Shown: piece after piece, positions 1 to 5,781 of the stretch
How the letters are laid out: each line of letters starts with the position of its first letter
Position numbering within the stretch: position 1 is the stretch's first letter
The notes under the pieces: model-generated
Told to the model about the DNA's origin: nothing
The model's input: only the letters and a program-made list of their open reading frames with translations
Database searches by the model: none
NCBI GenBank assembly: GCA_017652545.1
Contig: JAGCAV010000339.1
Span: 1-7,942, forward strand
From: Lachnospiraceae bacterium
Lineage (GTDB): Bacteria; Bacillota_A; Clostridia; Lachnospirales; Lachnospiraceae
Direction of reading: 5' to 3'
DNA length: 7,942 bases
Position numbers and translations under genes: made by a program

Positions 1-177
1 ATCATCGATGAGTACAAGAAGATCGTCGCAAAGTATGATGAGCGCGGTGAGAAGGCTTTCGGCTCCTATGAGCGCTTTGAGTTCTATGAGCAGGCCAAAA
101 AGTGCTACTGCATCATCCAGTCCGGCGAGACAGCGATCTATGCCAACCTGATCCTGCAGAAGGGCGTTGTGAAATAA
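1..177 (+). CDS. fucU: L-fucose mutarotase (FucU/RbsD family), 3' end only
   Basis: Only the C-terminal 58 residues are in the window, read in frame 1 and ending at a TAA at 175-177. FucU interconverts the anomers of L-fucose (RbsD does the same for D-ribose) so that the sugar is in the right form for its isomerase or kinase; it is a small cytoplasmic oligomer. The visible segment FEFYEQAKKCYCIIQSGE, followed by a Y-A-N turn and the ending LILQKGVVK, lines up well with the end of E. coli FucU as I recall it (FAFYERAQKAF..., a Y-G-N turn, then LLKKGV). The Tyr and Asn of that turn are conserved sugar-site positions in the family. The gene ends just upstream of a strong terminator, so it is the last gene of a separate unit, probably for fucose use, and not part of the xylan operon. 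RbsD is the alternative, but FAFYE-type spelling favours FucU. Confidence 0.85.
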   Translation: MIDEYKKIVAKYDERGEKAFGSYERFEFYEQAKKCYCIIQSGETAIYANLILQKGVVK

Positions 178-194
178 CCACGCGGCCTTATCAT

Positions 195-209
195 CCGGCA
201 TCATGCCGG
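195..209. repeat. Short inverted repeat just after fucU
   Basis: CCGGCAT (195-201) and ATGCCGG (203-209) are perfect inverse complements around a single base, and T194/A210 can extend them. With a realistic loop the RNA stem would be about 6 bp. No T-run follows, so it is not a terminator by itself. It could protect the 3' end of the fucU message. Confidence 0.4.
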
Positions 210-259
210 ACGGACAAATGAATAAACAGACACGGCTGTGTCGAGCCGGTCATTTGCTG

Positions 260-294
260 AACGGCAGAATCCCCCTGGGGTTCTGCCGTTTTTT
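260..294 (+). terminator. Rho-independent terminator of the fucU unit
   Basis: The left arm ACGGCAGAATCCC (261-273) and right arm GGGGTTCTGCCGT (277-289) form a 13-bp stem with one T-G wobble and a CCT loop; A260/T290 add one more pair. A run of six T (289-294) follows directly. This is a textbook intrinsic terminator 83 bp after the fucU stop codon, and it separates fucU from the downstream operon. Confidence 0.88.
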
Positions 295-333
295 ATCGTC
301 TGGGAAATTCTTCCGAATTTCCCAGATGATAAA
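292..333. repeat. Long near-perfect hairpin (19-bp stem, 4-nt loop)
   Basis: Bases 292-310 pair with 315-333 through 19 consecutive positions with a single G-T wobble (298/327), leaving the loop TTCC (311-314). The core arms are TCTGGGAAATTC and GAATTTCCCAGA. It starts inside the T-run of the preceding terminator, so the two hairpins form a tandem. No T-run follows on either strand that would make it a terminator. Such palindromes between genes are often parts of dispersed repeats, which is an inference here. Confidence 0.7.
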
Positions 334-515
334 CGCTCCGCGGGGATGCGCACTCGCACGTAAGGAAGATGTCGCTTCGCGACCGTGCTCGGTCTACGCT
401 CCGCTTCGGTCCGCCCTGAACGCTCGTCCCCCGGACGAGCAGGGCCGCGCAAAGTCCTGCTGCGCTCCCCTCATGAGTGAAGGGACTGGGGAGCTGAAGT
501 CCGCTTGCGGACTTT
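334..515. repeat. GC-rich, hairpin-dense intergenic segment, possible dispersed repeat
   Basis: No credible gene is present, but the segment is packed with small inverted repeats: GTCGC/GCGAC (371-383), GACC/GGTC (381-394), GCTCGTCC/GGACGAGC (422-440, loop CCC), GCTCCCC/GGGGAGC (464-470 with 488-494), the palindrome CTCATGAG (470-477), and AAGTCCGC/GCGGACTT (497-514). It is distinctly richer in GC than the AT-rich DNA that follows from about 515. The open frames across it on both strands have no family resemblance and are built from the repeats. It may be an intergenic repeat family or a structured RNA; one copy cannot tell which. Confidence 0.4.
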
Positions 516-516
516 A
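497..516. repeat. AAGTCCGC/GCGGACTT hairpin at the edge of the GC-rich segment
   Basis: AAGTCCGC (497-504) and GCGGACTT (507-514) are perfect inverse complements around TT, giving a stem of 7-8 bp. The following TATTCTTAAT is only moderately T-rich, so this is at best a weak terminator on the plus strand. GC content falls sharply just after it, which marks the right boundary of the repeat-like segment. Confidence 0.45.
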
Positions 517-908
517 TTCTTAATACTTGCGCATTATTTGCGGCTTACTGGGGGCAACCGCAGGACATAATAAATGCTTATTTGATTGCAAAAGGATGCG
601 GAAAAACACGCTGAAAACAATGATTTGGGCGAAGAAAACAACAGATCGAAAATGATTTCATTGTCATATTACACAAAATTAGTGGATTGATTATGTAAAA
701 CTTGACTAAATGACGAAAATTTCGGAAATCATAATAGCAATAATCGACCTTTAAAAGGCAAGAATTATAAAGAGCTTATTAACTGATAATGGTAGGATAT
801 AGGGGAAATATTCAGCAACAATTTGTCACTCCTTTTTACAAAAACGATTTAGAAACTAGGTGTTTGCAGTATTCTCTAACAATAAAGAAATATGAAGGAG
901 GAGAAAAA
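516..908 (+). promoter_or_regulatory. AT-rich promoter and leader region of the transporter operon
   Basis: This stretch of about 390 bp between the GC-rich segment and the binding-protein start has no supported gene. It is strongly AT-rich compared with the genes on both sides, which is typical of clostridial promoter DNA. A weak candidate sigma-A promoter is TCGACC (744-749), a 16-bp spacer, and TATAAA (766-771), leaving a leader of about 130 nt. TTGACT (702-707) is a better -35 but has no -10 at an acceptable distance. Two 11-bp interrupted palindromes, CGAAAATTTCG (714-724) and CCTTTAAAAGG (748-758), could be operators. I found no clear CcpA cre site and no riboswitch that I recognise. 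Confidence 0.45.
895..901 (+). promoter_or_regulatory. Strong ribosome binding site that sets the binding-protein start
   Basis: AAGGAGG lies 7 bases before the ATG at 909. The reading frame is open back to an ATG at 789, but that start has no Shine-Dalgarno sequence and would put 40 unrelated residues in front of an ordinary signal peptide. This site therefore decides for 909. Confidence 0.85.
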
Positions 909-2585
909 ATGAAAAAGATCCTTGCTGCAGTACTGGCTCTGACACTTGCCTCGGCTCCGCTGCTTTCTATCCCGGCAGTGGCTGACGAAGCGCCGGAACC
1001 CATCACCCTGACCGTTTTCCGCGGCGACCCCAAGGACCAGCCGGCGGACGACAACAAGATCTATCAGAAGATCGCGGATGAGTTCGGTATAACCTTTGAG
1101 TTTGAGTTCCTGGCAGGAGACCTGGATGAGAAGCTTGGCATGATGATCGCCGGCGAGGATTATCCGGATCTGTTTGACGGCGGCAACAGCGCGGACCTGA
1201 TCATTCAGAACGGTGCCCTGATCAACCTGCTGGACTATGTCAGCCCCGAGAAAACACCGCGTCTGTGGGCACACATTGAGCCGCAGAAAGCGCGCCTGAT
1301 CGAGAAGGATGAGGACGGCAACGATGTTCTGTACATCATTCCGAACTATGGCCTTGACGATGGCGAGCAGATCGTGAATGAGGTCAACGGTCCTGCCTTC
1401 TTCATTCAGAAACAGGTCCTTGAGTGGGGCGGCTATCCCGAGATCCATACCCTGAATGAATACTTTGATCTGCTGGATGCCTTCATCGAGGCAAATCCGA
1501 CGGATGAGAACGGCACCCCGTACACCGGCTTCGACATTCTCTGCGAAGACTGGCGTCATTTCTGCCTGATCAATCCGGTCCAGCATCTGATGGGCCGCCC
1601 GAACGACGGCGAGGTTCTCGTGGATGTCAATTCAGATGATTTCTACACCGAGACCTTCATCGACAAGCCCTATGCAAAACCCTATTACAAAAAGCTGAAC
1701 GAGGAGTTCCACAAGGGCCTGATCAGCAAGGATACCTTCGTGATGAACTATGACCAGTACATTGCGGCTCTTTCCAGCGGCACCGTGCTCGGCATGTTCG
1801 ACCAGACCTGGGACTTCAACGATGCCACCTGGGCGCTGAAAGACGCGAAGATGGATAAGAACACCTATGTCGCCCTCGGCCTTGTGTACGATCCCGAGTA
1901 TGTGGACGGCCAGGAGATCGAAGAGCACTATGTCAACGGTTCCCTTCCGAATGTACGCCGCGGTTTTGGCATCTCCGTCAACTGCGAATGCCCGGAGCGC
2001 ATTGTTGCCATGTGGGAAGAGATGATGTCTGACGAGTGGCAGCTGCTCTTCAACTGGGGCGTGGAAGGCGAGGACTACTCCGTGGAAGACGGCCGTCTGG
2101 TCATGTCTCAGGAGCAGTATGAGAACAGCCTGAACAACAACTGGAAACTGCACAACAAGGCTGACGCTTTCTTCGAGAGCAGCCCCAAGAAACAGGGCTG
2201 GATCCTGGAAGGCGAACTGGAAGGCAACTGCTGGGAGCCGAAGAATCAGCCTGAGATCGTGTTCGGCCAGATGACCGATTATGACAAGGACTTCCTGAGC
2301 CATTACGGATATCAGAAGTTTGCTGATTTCGTCAATCCGCCGATCGAGCTGGCACCGTACGGCGAGGCATGGCAGATCGACTATTCACCGGTCGATGTGG
2401 ACCATCAGGACTTCCTGGATATCCAGGACAAATACCTGCCCGAGCTGATCATGTGCGAGCCGGATGAGTTTGACGCTCTGTGGGATGAGTTCGTTGAGGA
2501 GATTACTCCTTCCGCGACGATCTTCGGCGAATTTATGTGGGAAGCTGTTCAGGCTGAAGCCGCCAAGGTGCTTGATAACGAATAA
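909..2585 (+). CDS. Extracellular sugar-binding protein of an LplA/YtcQ-type ABC transporter
   Basis: The 558-residue protein would bind oligosaccharides outside the membrane and deliver them to the two permeases encoded next. Residues 1-25 form a signal peptide: MKK, a hydrophobic core, and a predicted signal peptidase I cut after AVA, before DEAPE. Family-1 solute-binding features include the N-lobe segment YPDLFDGGNS with a following INLLDYV, and later the GISVNCECPE...W and WGVEGEDYSVEDG segments typical of long (about 500-560 residue) LplA/YtcQ proteins. The mature protein is very acidic and rich in aromatic residues, as suits sugar stacking. Oddly, the signal peptide has no lipobox cysteine, although most Gram-positive binding proteins are lipoproteins. 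The operon partners (esterase, GH120) suggest (acetylated) xylo-oligosaccharides as ligand; this is inferred from context, not from binding-site residues. Confidence 0.9.
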   Translation: MKKILAAVLALTLASAPLLSIPAVADEAPEPITLTVFRGDPKDQPADDNKIYQKIADEFGITFEFEFLAGDLDEKLGMMIAGEDYPDLFDGGNSADLIIQNGALINLLDYVSPEKTPRLWAHIEPQKARLIEKDEDGNDVLYIIPNYGLDDGEQIVNEVNGPAFFIQKQVLEWGGYPEIHTLNEYFDLLDAFIEANPTDENGTPYTGFDILCEDWRHFCLINPVQHLMGRPNDGEVLVDVNSDDFYTETFIDKPYAKPYYKKLNEEFHKGLISKDTFVMNYDQYIAALSSGTVLGMFDQTWDFNDATWALKDAKMDKNTYVALGLVYDPEYVDGQEIEEHYVNGSLPNVRRGFGISVNCECPERIVAMWEEMMSDEWQLLFNWGVEGEDYSVEDGRLVMSQEQYENSLNNNWKLHNKADAFFESSPKKQGWILEGELEGNCWEPKNQPEIVFGQMTDYDKDFLSHYGYQKFADFVNPPIELAPYGEAWQIDYSPVDVDHQDFLDIQDKYLPELIMCEPDEFDALWDEFVEEITPSATIFGEFMWEAVQAEAAKVLDNE

Positions 2586-2641
2586 GCCGCGGTGATACTC
2601 AGACGAACCGCTGAAACGGTCAATACATGACTAAGGTATCA

Positions 2642-2666
2642 GGGGGGAGAGATTATCTCTCCCCTC
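2642..2666 (+). other. Intercistronic hairpin between binding protein and first permease
   Basis: Bases 2642-2652 pair with 2656-2666 (GGGGAGAGA against TCTCTCCCC at the core, one G-T wobble) around the loop TTA, giving an 11-bp stable stem. Only a weak, interrupted T-stretch (GCTTTCG) follows. It sits 57 bp after the binding-protein stop and 70 bp before the permease start. In sugar ABC operons such a hairpin commonly acts as a partial terminator or RNA stabiliser, so that the binding protein is made in excess over the membrane subunits. That role is inferred here. Confidence 0.6.
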
Positions 2667-2736
2667 GCTTTCGTGAAATGACTGTCATCAGGCAGCATCT
2701 TCCGAAGATCAGAATCACAGAAAAGGGGGTATTGCC

Positions 2737-3693
2737 ATGAGCAATATCACAGCAAAAGCGCCGGCGGCTGCGGGGAGACCGCCCAAAAGGCCTTTCTGGA
2801 AAACGCTCAGCCGTCAATGGCAGCTTGCCGTCATGTCCGTGCCGATGCTGCTCTATGTTCTTCTGTTCAACTATGTACCCATGTGGGGATGGATCACGGC
2901 TTTCCAGGATTACAAGCCGAAGCAGGGGATCACAGGGAGCAAATTCGTCGGATGGAAGAATTTCAACTGGCTGTTCGGACGCGCTGATTTCATAAACAGT
3001 ATCCGGAATACGCTGGGCATGAGCGTCATCAATCTGGTCCTGGGAACAGTCTCATCCATCCTGCTGGCGATCCTGCTCAACGAAGTCCGCAGAACAGGAT
3101 TTAAGCGCGTTGTCCAGACCGTTACCTACCTGCCGCATTTCCTGAGTATTGTTATCGTCGTCGGTATGGCACAGAACATTTTTGCCAGCAACGGACCGAT
3201 CAACCAGGTTCTGATGAGCCTTCATCTGATCAAAGAACCGATCTTCTTCCTGGGTGAGGGGAAACTGTTCTGGTGGCTTGTCGGTGTCATCAACGTCTGG
3301 AAGGAAGTCGGATGGAATACGATCATTTACATTGCAGCCATGACGGCGATCGATCCGACGCTGTATGAAGCTGCCGCCATCGACGGGGCCGGACGTTTCA
3401 ACAAGATCCGGTATATTACCCTGCCGGGGATCAAATCCACTTTTGTGATCCTGCTGATCATGAACATCGGCCATCTGATGGAAGCCGGTTTCGAGATCCA
3501 GTACCTGCTTGGTTCAAGCCTTGTCATGGACTGGTCCCAGACGATCGATATTTTTGTCCTGAAATACGGTATTTCCAAGCAGGCGTACGGCGTTGCGACG
3601 GCTGCGGGTATGTTCAAGAGCATCGTTGCGATCATTCTGCTCTTTGCCGCCAACACGCTGGCGAAGAAGCTGGATGAGAGCACGCTGATCTAG
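2737..3693 (+). CDS. lplB: ABC sugar transporter permease, LplB type
   Basis: This 318-residue inner-membrane subunit forms half of the translocation channel. A basic cytoplasmic N-terminus (GRPPKRPFWKTLSRQW) leads into a first membrane segment at about 31-48, ending in FNYVPMWGW, the usual LplB/YteP-type opening. Further hydrophobic segments lie at about 92-115, 131-150, 178-204, 233-250 and 286-306, consistent with six spans. The EAA loop that docks on the ATPase is clear at 211-230: EAAAIDGAGRFNKIRYITLP. Length and order match the family. The ribosome binding site AAAGGGGG (2722-2729) precedes ATG 2737. The next permease starts 19 bp after the stop, so the two are surely co-transcribed. 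No ATPase gene is seen; this family usually shares a MsmX-type ATPase encoded elsewhere. Confidence 0.93.
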   Translation: MSNITAKAPAAAGRPPKRPFWKTLSRQWQLAVMSVPMLLYVLLFNYVPMWGWITAFQDYKPKQGITGSKFVGWKNFNWLFGRADFINSIRNTLGMSVINLVLGTVSSILLAILLNEVRRTGFKRVVQTVTYLPHFLSIVIVVGMAQNIFASNGPINQVLMSLHLIKEPIFFLGEGKLFWWLVGVINVWKEVGWNTIIYIAAMTAIDPTLYEAAAIDGAGRFNKIRYITLPGIKSTFVILLIMNIGHLMEAGFEIQYLLGSSLVMDWSQTIDIFVLKYGISKQAYGVATAAGMFKSIVAIILLFAANTLAKKLDESTLI

Positions 3694-3712
3694 GAAGGGG
3701 GCAAGAAAGCGT

Positions 3713-4612
3713 ATGACTGCTACAAGAAGAAAACATCATGATATTGTTTTTCCGGTCTGTAATGCCCTGTTCCTGATCCTGCTCATGTTCATCACGCTGT
3801 ATCCGGTCGTCAATACAGTCGCCTATTCGTTCAACGACGGAACGGACGCGCTGCGTGGCAACATCGGGCTGTGGCCGAGAGTCTTCTCCCTGGAAAGTTA
3901 CAAGACGATCCTGTCGGATATGGCTGTGTACAGGGCAGCCTGGATCTCGGCATCCAAGACCGTGCTCATTACACTGCTCAATCTTTTCTGGACCAGCATG
4001 CTTGCCTATGCCCTTTCCCGCAGGGAATTTGTGCTGCGCAAATCCATTACGCTGATCATGGTTCTGACCATGTATGTCAACGCAGGCCTGATCCCCAACT
4101 ACCTGCTGATCTCCAAGATGCTGCATCTGGGCAACACCTATCTGGTCTACATCATCCCGACCATGTTCTCCTGTTTCAACATGATCGTGATCCGTACCTA
4201 TATCAGCAGCCTTCCGGACGCCCTTGTGGAATCAGCCCGGATCGACGGCGCCGGGGACATACGGCTGTTCTGGCAGATCATCTTCCCGCTGTGCAAGCCG
4301 GTGCTGGCAACGGTTGCCCTTTTCGTGGCTGTTGGCAGCTGGAACAGCTGGTTTGATACGTACCTGTACAACGGCGGGAAAAAGGAACTGTTTACACTGC
4401 AGTATCTGCTGAAGATGAAGCTTGCGACTACACAGGCAAGCGCCAATGCGGCCAAGGCGACTGCGGATGCCATGAAGACCCTGGGACAGACCACGCCGGT
4501 CACGATCCGCTGCGCGATCACAGTCATTGCCACCGTGCCGATCCTGGTCGGTTATCCGTTCCTGCAGAAGTACTTTGTGACAGGCATTGCGGTCGGAAGC
4601 GTGAAGGAGTGA
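3713..4612 (+). CDS. ytcP: ABC sugar transporter permease, LplC/YtcP type
   Basis: This 299-residue second membrane subunit pairs with the LplB-type permease. The first span at about 12-36 ends in ITLYPVVNTVAYSFND, the standard opening of the LplC/YtcP group (carbohydrate uptake family 1, CUT1). More spans lie near 82-101, 111-130, 142-160, 194-210 and 266-284. The EAA loop is at about 172-196 (VESARIDGAGDIRLFW, then IIFPLCKP). The conserved segment VALFVAVGSWNSWFD follows it, and the protein ends in the typical YFVTGIAVGSVKE. GGAAGGGGG (3693-3701) serves as ribosome binding site, overlapping the stop codon of the preceding gene. As with the other permease, substrate choice depends on the binding protein and cannot be read from this sequence. 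Confidence 0.93.
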   Translation: MTATRRKHHDIVFPVCNALFLILLMFITLYPVVNTVAYSFNDGTDALRGNIGLWPRVFSLESYKTILSDMAVYRAAWISASKTVLITLLNLFWTSMLAYALSRREFVLRKSITLIMVLTMYVNAGLIPNYLLISKMLHLGNTYLVYIIPTMFSCFNMIVIRTYISSLPDALVESARIDGAGDIRLFWQIIFPLCKPVLATVALFVAVGSWNSWFDTYLYNGGKKELFTLQYLLKMKLATTQASANAAKATADAMKTLGQTTPVTIRCAITVIATVPILVGYPFLQKYFVTGIAVGSVKE

Positions 4613-4620
4613 GCCGGCAG

Positions 4621-4636
4621 GCTGTCTGATGACAGC
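4621..4636 (+). other. Small hairpin between second permease and esterase
   Basis: GCTGTC (4621-4626) and GACAGC (4631-4636) form a perfect 6-bp stem with loop TGAT in the 48-bp gap. There is no T-run, so transcription should read through. The AAAGGAAGA ribosome binding site (4647-4655) lies just downstream and stays free. It may affect stability of the message at the transporter/enzyme junction. Confidence 0.35.
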
Positions 4637-4660
4637 TGAGGAGCAGAAAGGAAGAGACCT

Positions 4661-5758
4661 ATGAGACAAGACCGGCCGCTTGATACCGCCCTGTCGTTTG
4701 ATCCGTACTTCGGGGAACCGGACAGGGATGGGGACCAGGGATTTGAGATCCTCCCGGACGGCAGGGTCCGGATCCGGATCATGGCGCCTGGCGCCGGGGA
4801 AGTTACGATCGATCAGTTCGGGAAGCTGAACCCGCTTTCGCGTGTTTCAGAAAAGATGTGGGAGGGAGTCCTGGACCTGGGCCGGGGATTTCAGTACTTT
4901 TTTCTGAAGATCGACGGGGCGGATGTGCTCAGCCCGTACCTGCCGATCGGGTACGGCTGCTGCAGGCCGATGAATTTCCTGGACATTCCCGTGCCCGCGG
5001 AGGCTGAGTGGGATGCACTGGGTGAAATACCGCACGGCAGTGTGACCCGGCATTATTATCCCTCTTCCGTGACAGGCAAGGAGGAGATCTGCCTGGTCTA
5101 TACGCCGGCGCGTTTTGACCCGGGCCGGCAATACCCGGTCCTGTATCTGCAGCACGGCTACGGGGAAAATGAGACGGGATGGGTCTTCCAGGGCCATGTA
5201 GGCAGGATCGCGGACCGCCTTGCGCATGACGGCATGATGAAGGAAATGATCATCGTGATGGGGAACGGCATGGCGCGGCTGCAGCGCGATGATCCGAAAG
5301 AAGATCATGCCGGTCAGGTCTTTTCCCTGTTTACCCATGTGATCACGACAGACCTGATCCCCTTTATACAGGCACATTATCCGGTGAGGACCGATAAGTG
5401 GGGCAGGGCCATGGCCGGTCTGAGCATGGGCAGCTTCCAGACCAGTGTGGTGACGCTGACACATCCAGAGCTGTTCGGATACGCGGGTCTTTTCAGCGGA
5501 TTTCTCCGGTCACCAAGGGAAGAGGAGGCGGACAGCCACCTGGCGCTCCTGGAAGATCAGGAACGTTTTAATGAAAGCTTCCGCGTGTTCTACAGGGCCA
5601 TGGGCACGGAAGATATGTTTTTTGACCATTTTGAGCGGGATGACAGGATGCTTGCCGGCAGGGGACTGCATATGATCAGAAAGACTTTCCCCGGCGGTCA
5701 TGACTGGAGTGTCTGGCGCAGATGCATCCATGATTTTCTGCCGCTGCTGTTTAAATGA
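4661..5758 (+). CDS. Esterase_D/CE1-type carbohydrate esterase with N-terminal E-set (CBM48-like) domain
   Basis: The 365-residue serine esterase probably removes acetyl or feruloyl groups from xylo-oligosaccharides. Residues about 27-112 look like an immunoglobulin-like E-set/CBM48 domain (DGRVRIRIMAPGAGEVTI ... MWEGVLDLGRGFQYFFLKIDG). The alpha/beta-hydrolase domain spans about 135-362. It contains the oxyanion-hole region YLQHGYGENETGW (162-174), the nucleophile elbow GLSMG with Ser255, a candidate acid in GTEDMFFD (315-322, most likely Asp318) and His347 in GGHDW. This arrangement is known from CE1 feruloyl and acetylxylan esterases and enterochelin-esterase-like proteins. There is no signal peptide, so it acts in the cytoplasm on imported substrate. 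The start is supported by AAAGGAAGA 5 bases upstream. Acetyl versus feruloyl specificity cannot be decided from sequence. Confidence 0.87.
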   Translation: MRQDRPLDTALSFDPYFGEPDRDGDQGFEILPDGRVRIRIMAPGAGEVTIDQFGKLNPLSRVSEKMWEGVLDLGRGFQYFFLKIDGADVLSPYLPIGYGCCRPMNFLDIPVPAEAEWDALGEIPHGSVTRHYYPSSVTGKEEICLVYTPARFDPGRQYPVLYLQHGYGENETGWVFQGHVGRIADRLAHDGMMKEMIIVMGNGMARLQRDDPKEDHAGQVFSLFTHVITTDLIPFIQAHYPVRTDKWGRAMAGLSMGSFQTSVVTLTHPELFGYAGLFSGFLRSPREEEADSHLALLEDQERFNESFRVFYRAMGTEDMFFDHFERDDRMLAGRGLHMIRKTFPGGHDWSVWRRCIHDFLPLLFK

Positions 5759-5768
5759 AGGAAGGAAT

Positions 5769-5774
5769 AAAGGG
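5769..5774 (+). promoter_or_regulatory. Ribosome binding site that sets the GH120 start
   Basis: AAAGGG lies 7 bases before ATG 5782, with another purine-rich AAGGAAGGAA just upstream of it. The alternative ATG at 5755 overlaps the esterase stop (ATGA) but has no Shine-Dalgarno sequence before it, and its extra nine residues do not match the family N-terminus. 5782 is preferred. Confidence 0.65.
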
Positions 5775-5781
5775 TCGACCG

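Noticed and set aside
201..452. Minus-strand open frame of 83 codons in the same region
   Set aside because: Arg/Pro-rich low-complexity translation of the same repeats, no ribosome binding site, and no conserved motif.
203..523. Plus-strand open frame of 106 codons after fucU
   Set aside because: It starts within the inverted repeats, crosses the terminator and several hairpins, has no ribosome binding site and no family resemblance; it is a by-product of the structured GC-rich DNA.
789..908. N-terminal extension of the binding protein from ATG 789
   Set aside because: It would bury an ordinary signal peptide 40 residues into the protein; AAGGAGG directly before ATG 909 decides the start.
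2611..2622. TGAAACGGTCAA as a CcpA cre site
   Set aside because: It resembles only the left half of the consensus, lacks the right half at correct spacing, and lies between the binding-protein and permease genes and not at the promoter.
5755..5781. Earlier GH120 start overlapping the esterase stop (ATGA)
   Set aside because: No Shine-Dalgarno sequence before it and nine residues with no match to the XylC N-terminus; ATG 5782 has AAAGGG at good spacing. Translational coupling from 5755 is not fully excluded.
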